Assembly (NCBI GenBank): GCA_025929655.1
Contig: JAICPV010000216.1
Coordinates: forward strand, 1-5,054
Origin: Pyrinomonadaceae bacterium
GTDB taxonomy: Bacteria > Acidobacteriota > Blastocatellia > Pyrinomonadales > Pyrinomonadaceae
Length of the DNA stretch: 5,054 nucleotides
Direction of reading: 5' to 3'
In this document: positions 4,788-5,054 of the stretch, piece after piece
Layout of the letters: each line of letters starts with the position of its first letter
How positions within the stretch are numbered: position 1 is the stretch's first letter
The notes under the pieces: generated by a model
The model's database searches: none
Told to the model about the DNA's origin: nothing
Seen by the model: only the letters and a program-made list of their open reading frames with translations
Made by a program: the position numbers and the translations under genes

Positions 4788-5054
4788 ATGCTGCTCGGTG
4801 CCGATTTCGAATACATCAATCAAGCATTCGAAGCAGACAAGATCACGCCCGCTCAGCTGGACGCTCTTCTTGCAAACGGCTGGCGTCATTTCGGCACATA
4901 TTTCTTTCGATACAATCTCGGCATGGTCGGCGACGATGTCCGCCTCGTCACACCGCTGCGTATCCGCGTTTCCGAATTTTCACTCTCCAAAAGCCAGCGG
5001 CGCATTCTTCGCGATAATGCCGATCTGACGATCAAGATAGAGCTTCTTTCGGTC
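4788..5054 (+). CDS. Arginyl/leucyl-tRNA-protein transferase-like protein (Ate/Bpt type), 3' end cut by window edge
   Basis: The frame is open from ATG 4788 to the window edge, 89 codons with no stop. Residues 27-42 (LLANGWRHFGTYFFRY) and 55-80 (TPLRIRVSEF then SLSKSQRRILRDNADL) match the conserved core of Ate1/Bpt enzymes, in particular the SQRR..R.NADL block. Such enzymes move an amino acid from aminoacyl-tRNA to the N-terminus of proteins, marking them for degradation (N-degron pathway). An in-frame TGA just upstream (4782-4784) makes 4788 the first possible start; the ribosome site is poor, so coupling to the YggX-like gene is likely. Unlike classic Ate1 and Bpt, no cysteine occurs in these 89 residues, so the N-terminal cysteine group that binds iron-sulfur in ATE1 is missing. 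Activity and substrate are therefore uncertain, and the GNAT-like C-terminal half is not visible. Confidence 0.82.
   Translation, partial: MLLGADFEYINQAFEADKITPAQLDALLANGWRHFGTYFFRYNLGMVGDDVRLVTPLRIRVSEFSLSKSQRRILRDNADLTIKIELLSV

Noticed and set aside
4407..4889. 160-codon minus-strand open frame opposite the YggX-like gene
   Set aside because: It spans three plus-strand genes with clear family matches, and its translation shows no recognisable motif. It is a shadow of the high third-position GC codons.
4517..5028. Plus-strand open frames overlapping the YggX-like and transferase genes
   Set aside because: They are arginine- and serine-rich out-of-frame readings that conflict with two genes with clear family motifs.
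1..5054. CRISPR arrays, tRNA genes, insertion sequences and phage genes
   Set aside because: Reading by eye, I saw no regularly spaced repeat, no tRNA-like cloverleaf, no transposase motif and no terminal inverted repeats. Spacers between genes are too short to hide such elements.

Overview
The window is an ordinary, densely coded bacterial chromosome segment of moderate GC. It has ten protein genes, eight complete and two cut by the window edges. I see no RNA gene, CRISPR array, insertion sequence, attachment site or long repeat. The mixture of genes suggests a Gram-negative, Acidobacteriota-like organism, perhaps of the Blastocatellia/Pyrinomonadales type: a YggX-like protein carrying a zinc ribbon, an Ate/Bpt-like aminoacyl-tRNA transferase, and many small uncharacterised membrane proteins. 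This placement is an inference from gene style and is not secure.

Layout. Positions 1-443 (minus strand) hold the 5' part of an exported rhodanese-like protein. A divergent spacer of 94 bases (444-537) follows. From 538 to 4244 seven plus-strand genes are packed with gaps of at most 25 bases or with overlaps, and look like one operon: a small three-helix membrane protein; a DUF962/Mpo1-like membrane protein; a small secreted four-cysteine protein; an HdeD-family (DUF308) membrane protein; a DUF2721 membrane protein; a PflX-type radical SAM protein (COG1313); and a PrxQ/BCP-type peroxiredoxin. A hairpin at 4253-4281 probably ends this unit. A second tight unit begins at 4320: a 56-residue helical protein, a YggX-like protein with a four-cysteine zinc-ribbon signature, and the start of an aminoacyl-tRNA-protein transferase-like gene that runs off the window.

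How the genes may fit together. Several products have family-level links to stress or redox chemistry: rhodanese (sulfur transfer), HdeD (acid stress in enterobacteria), peroxiredoxin (peroxide removal), YggX-like (iron handling and oxidative protection), and PflX (a 4Fe-4S enzyme that oxygen would damage). A shared role in envelope and redox stress is plausible but rests only on gene order. I did not find a convincing new defence or mobile system. The points most worth checking are the YggX/zinc-ribbon protein and its two partners, the cysteine-free transferase N-terminus, the atypical rhodanese loop, and the PflX-peroxiredoxin pairing.
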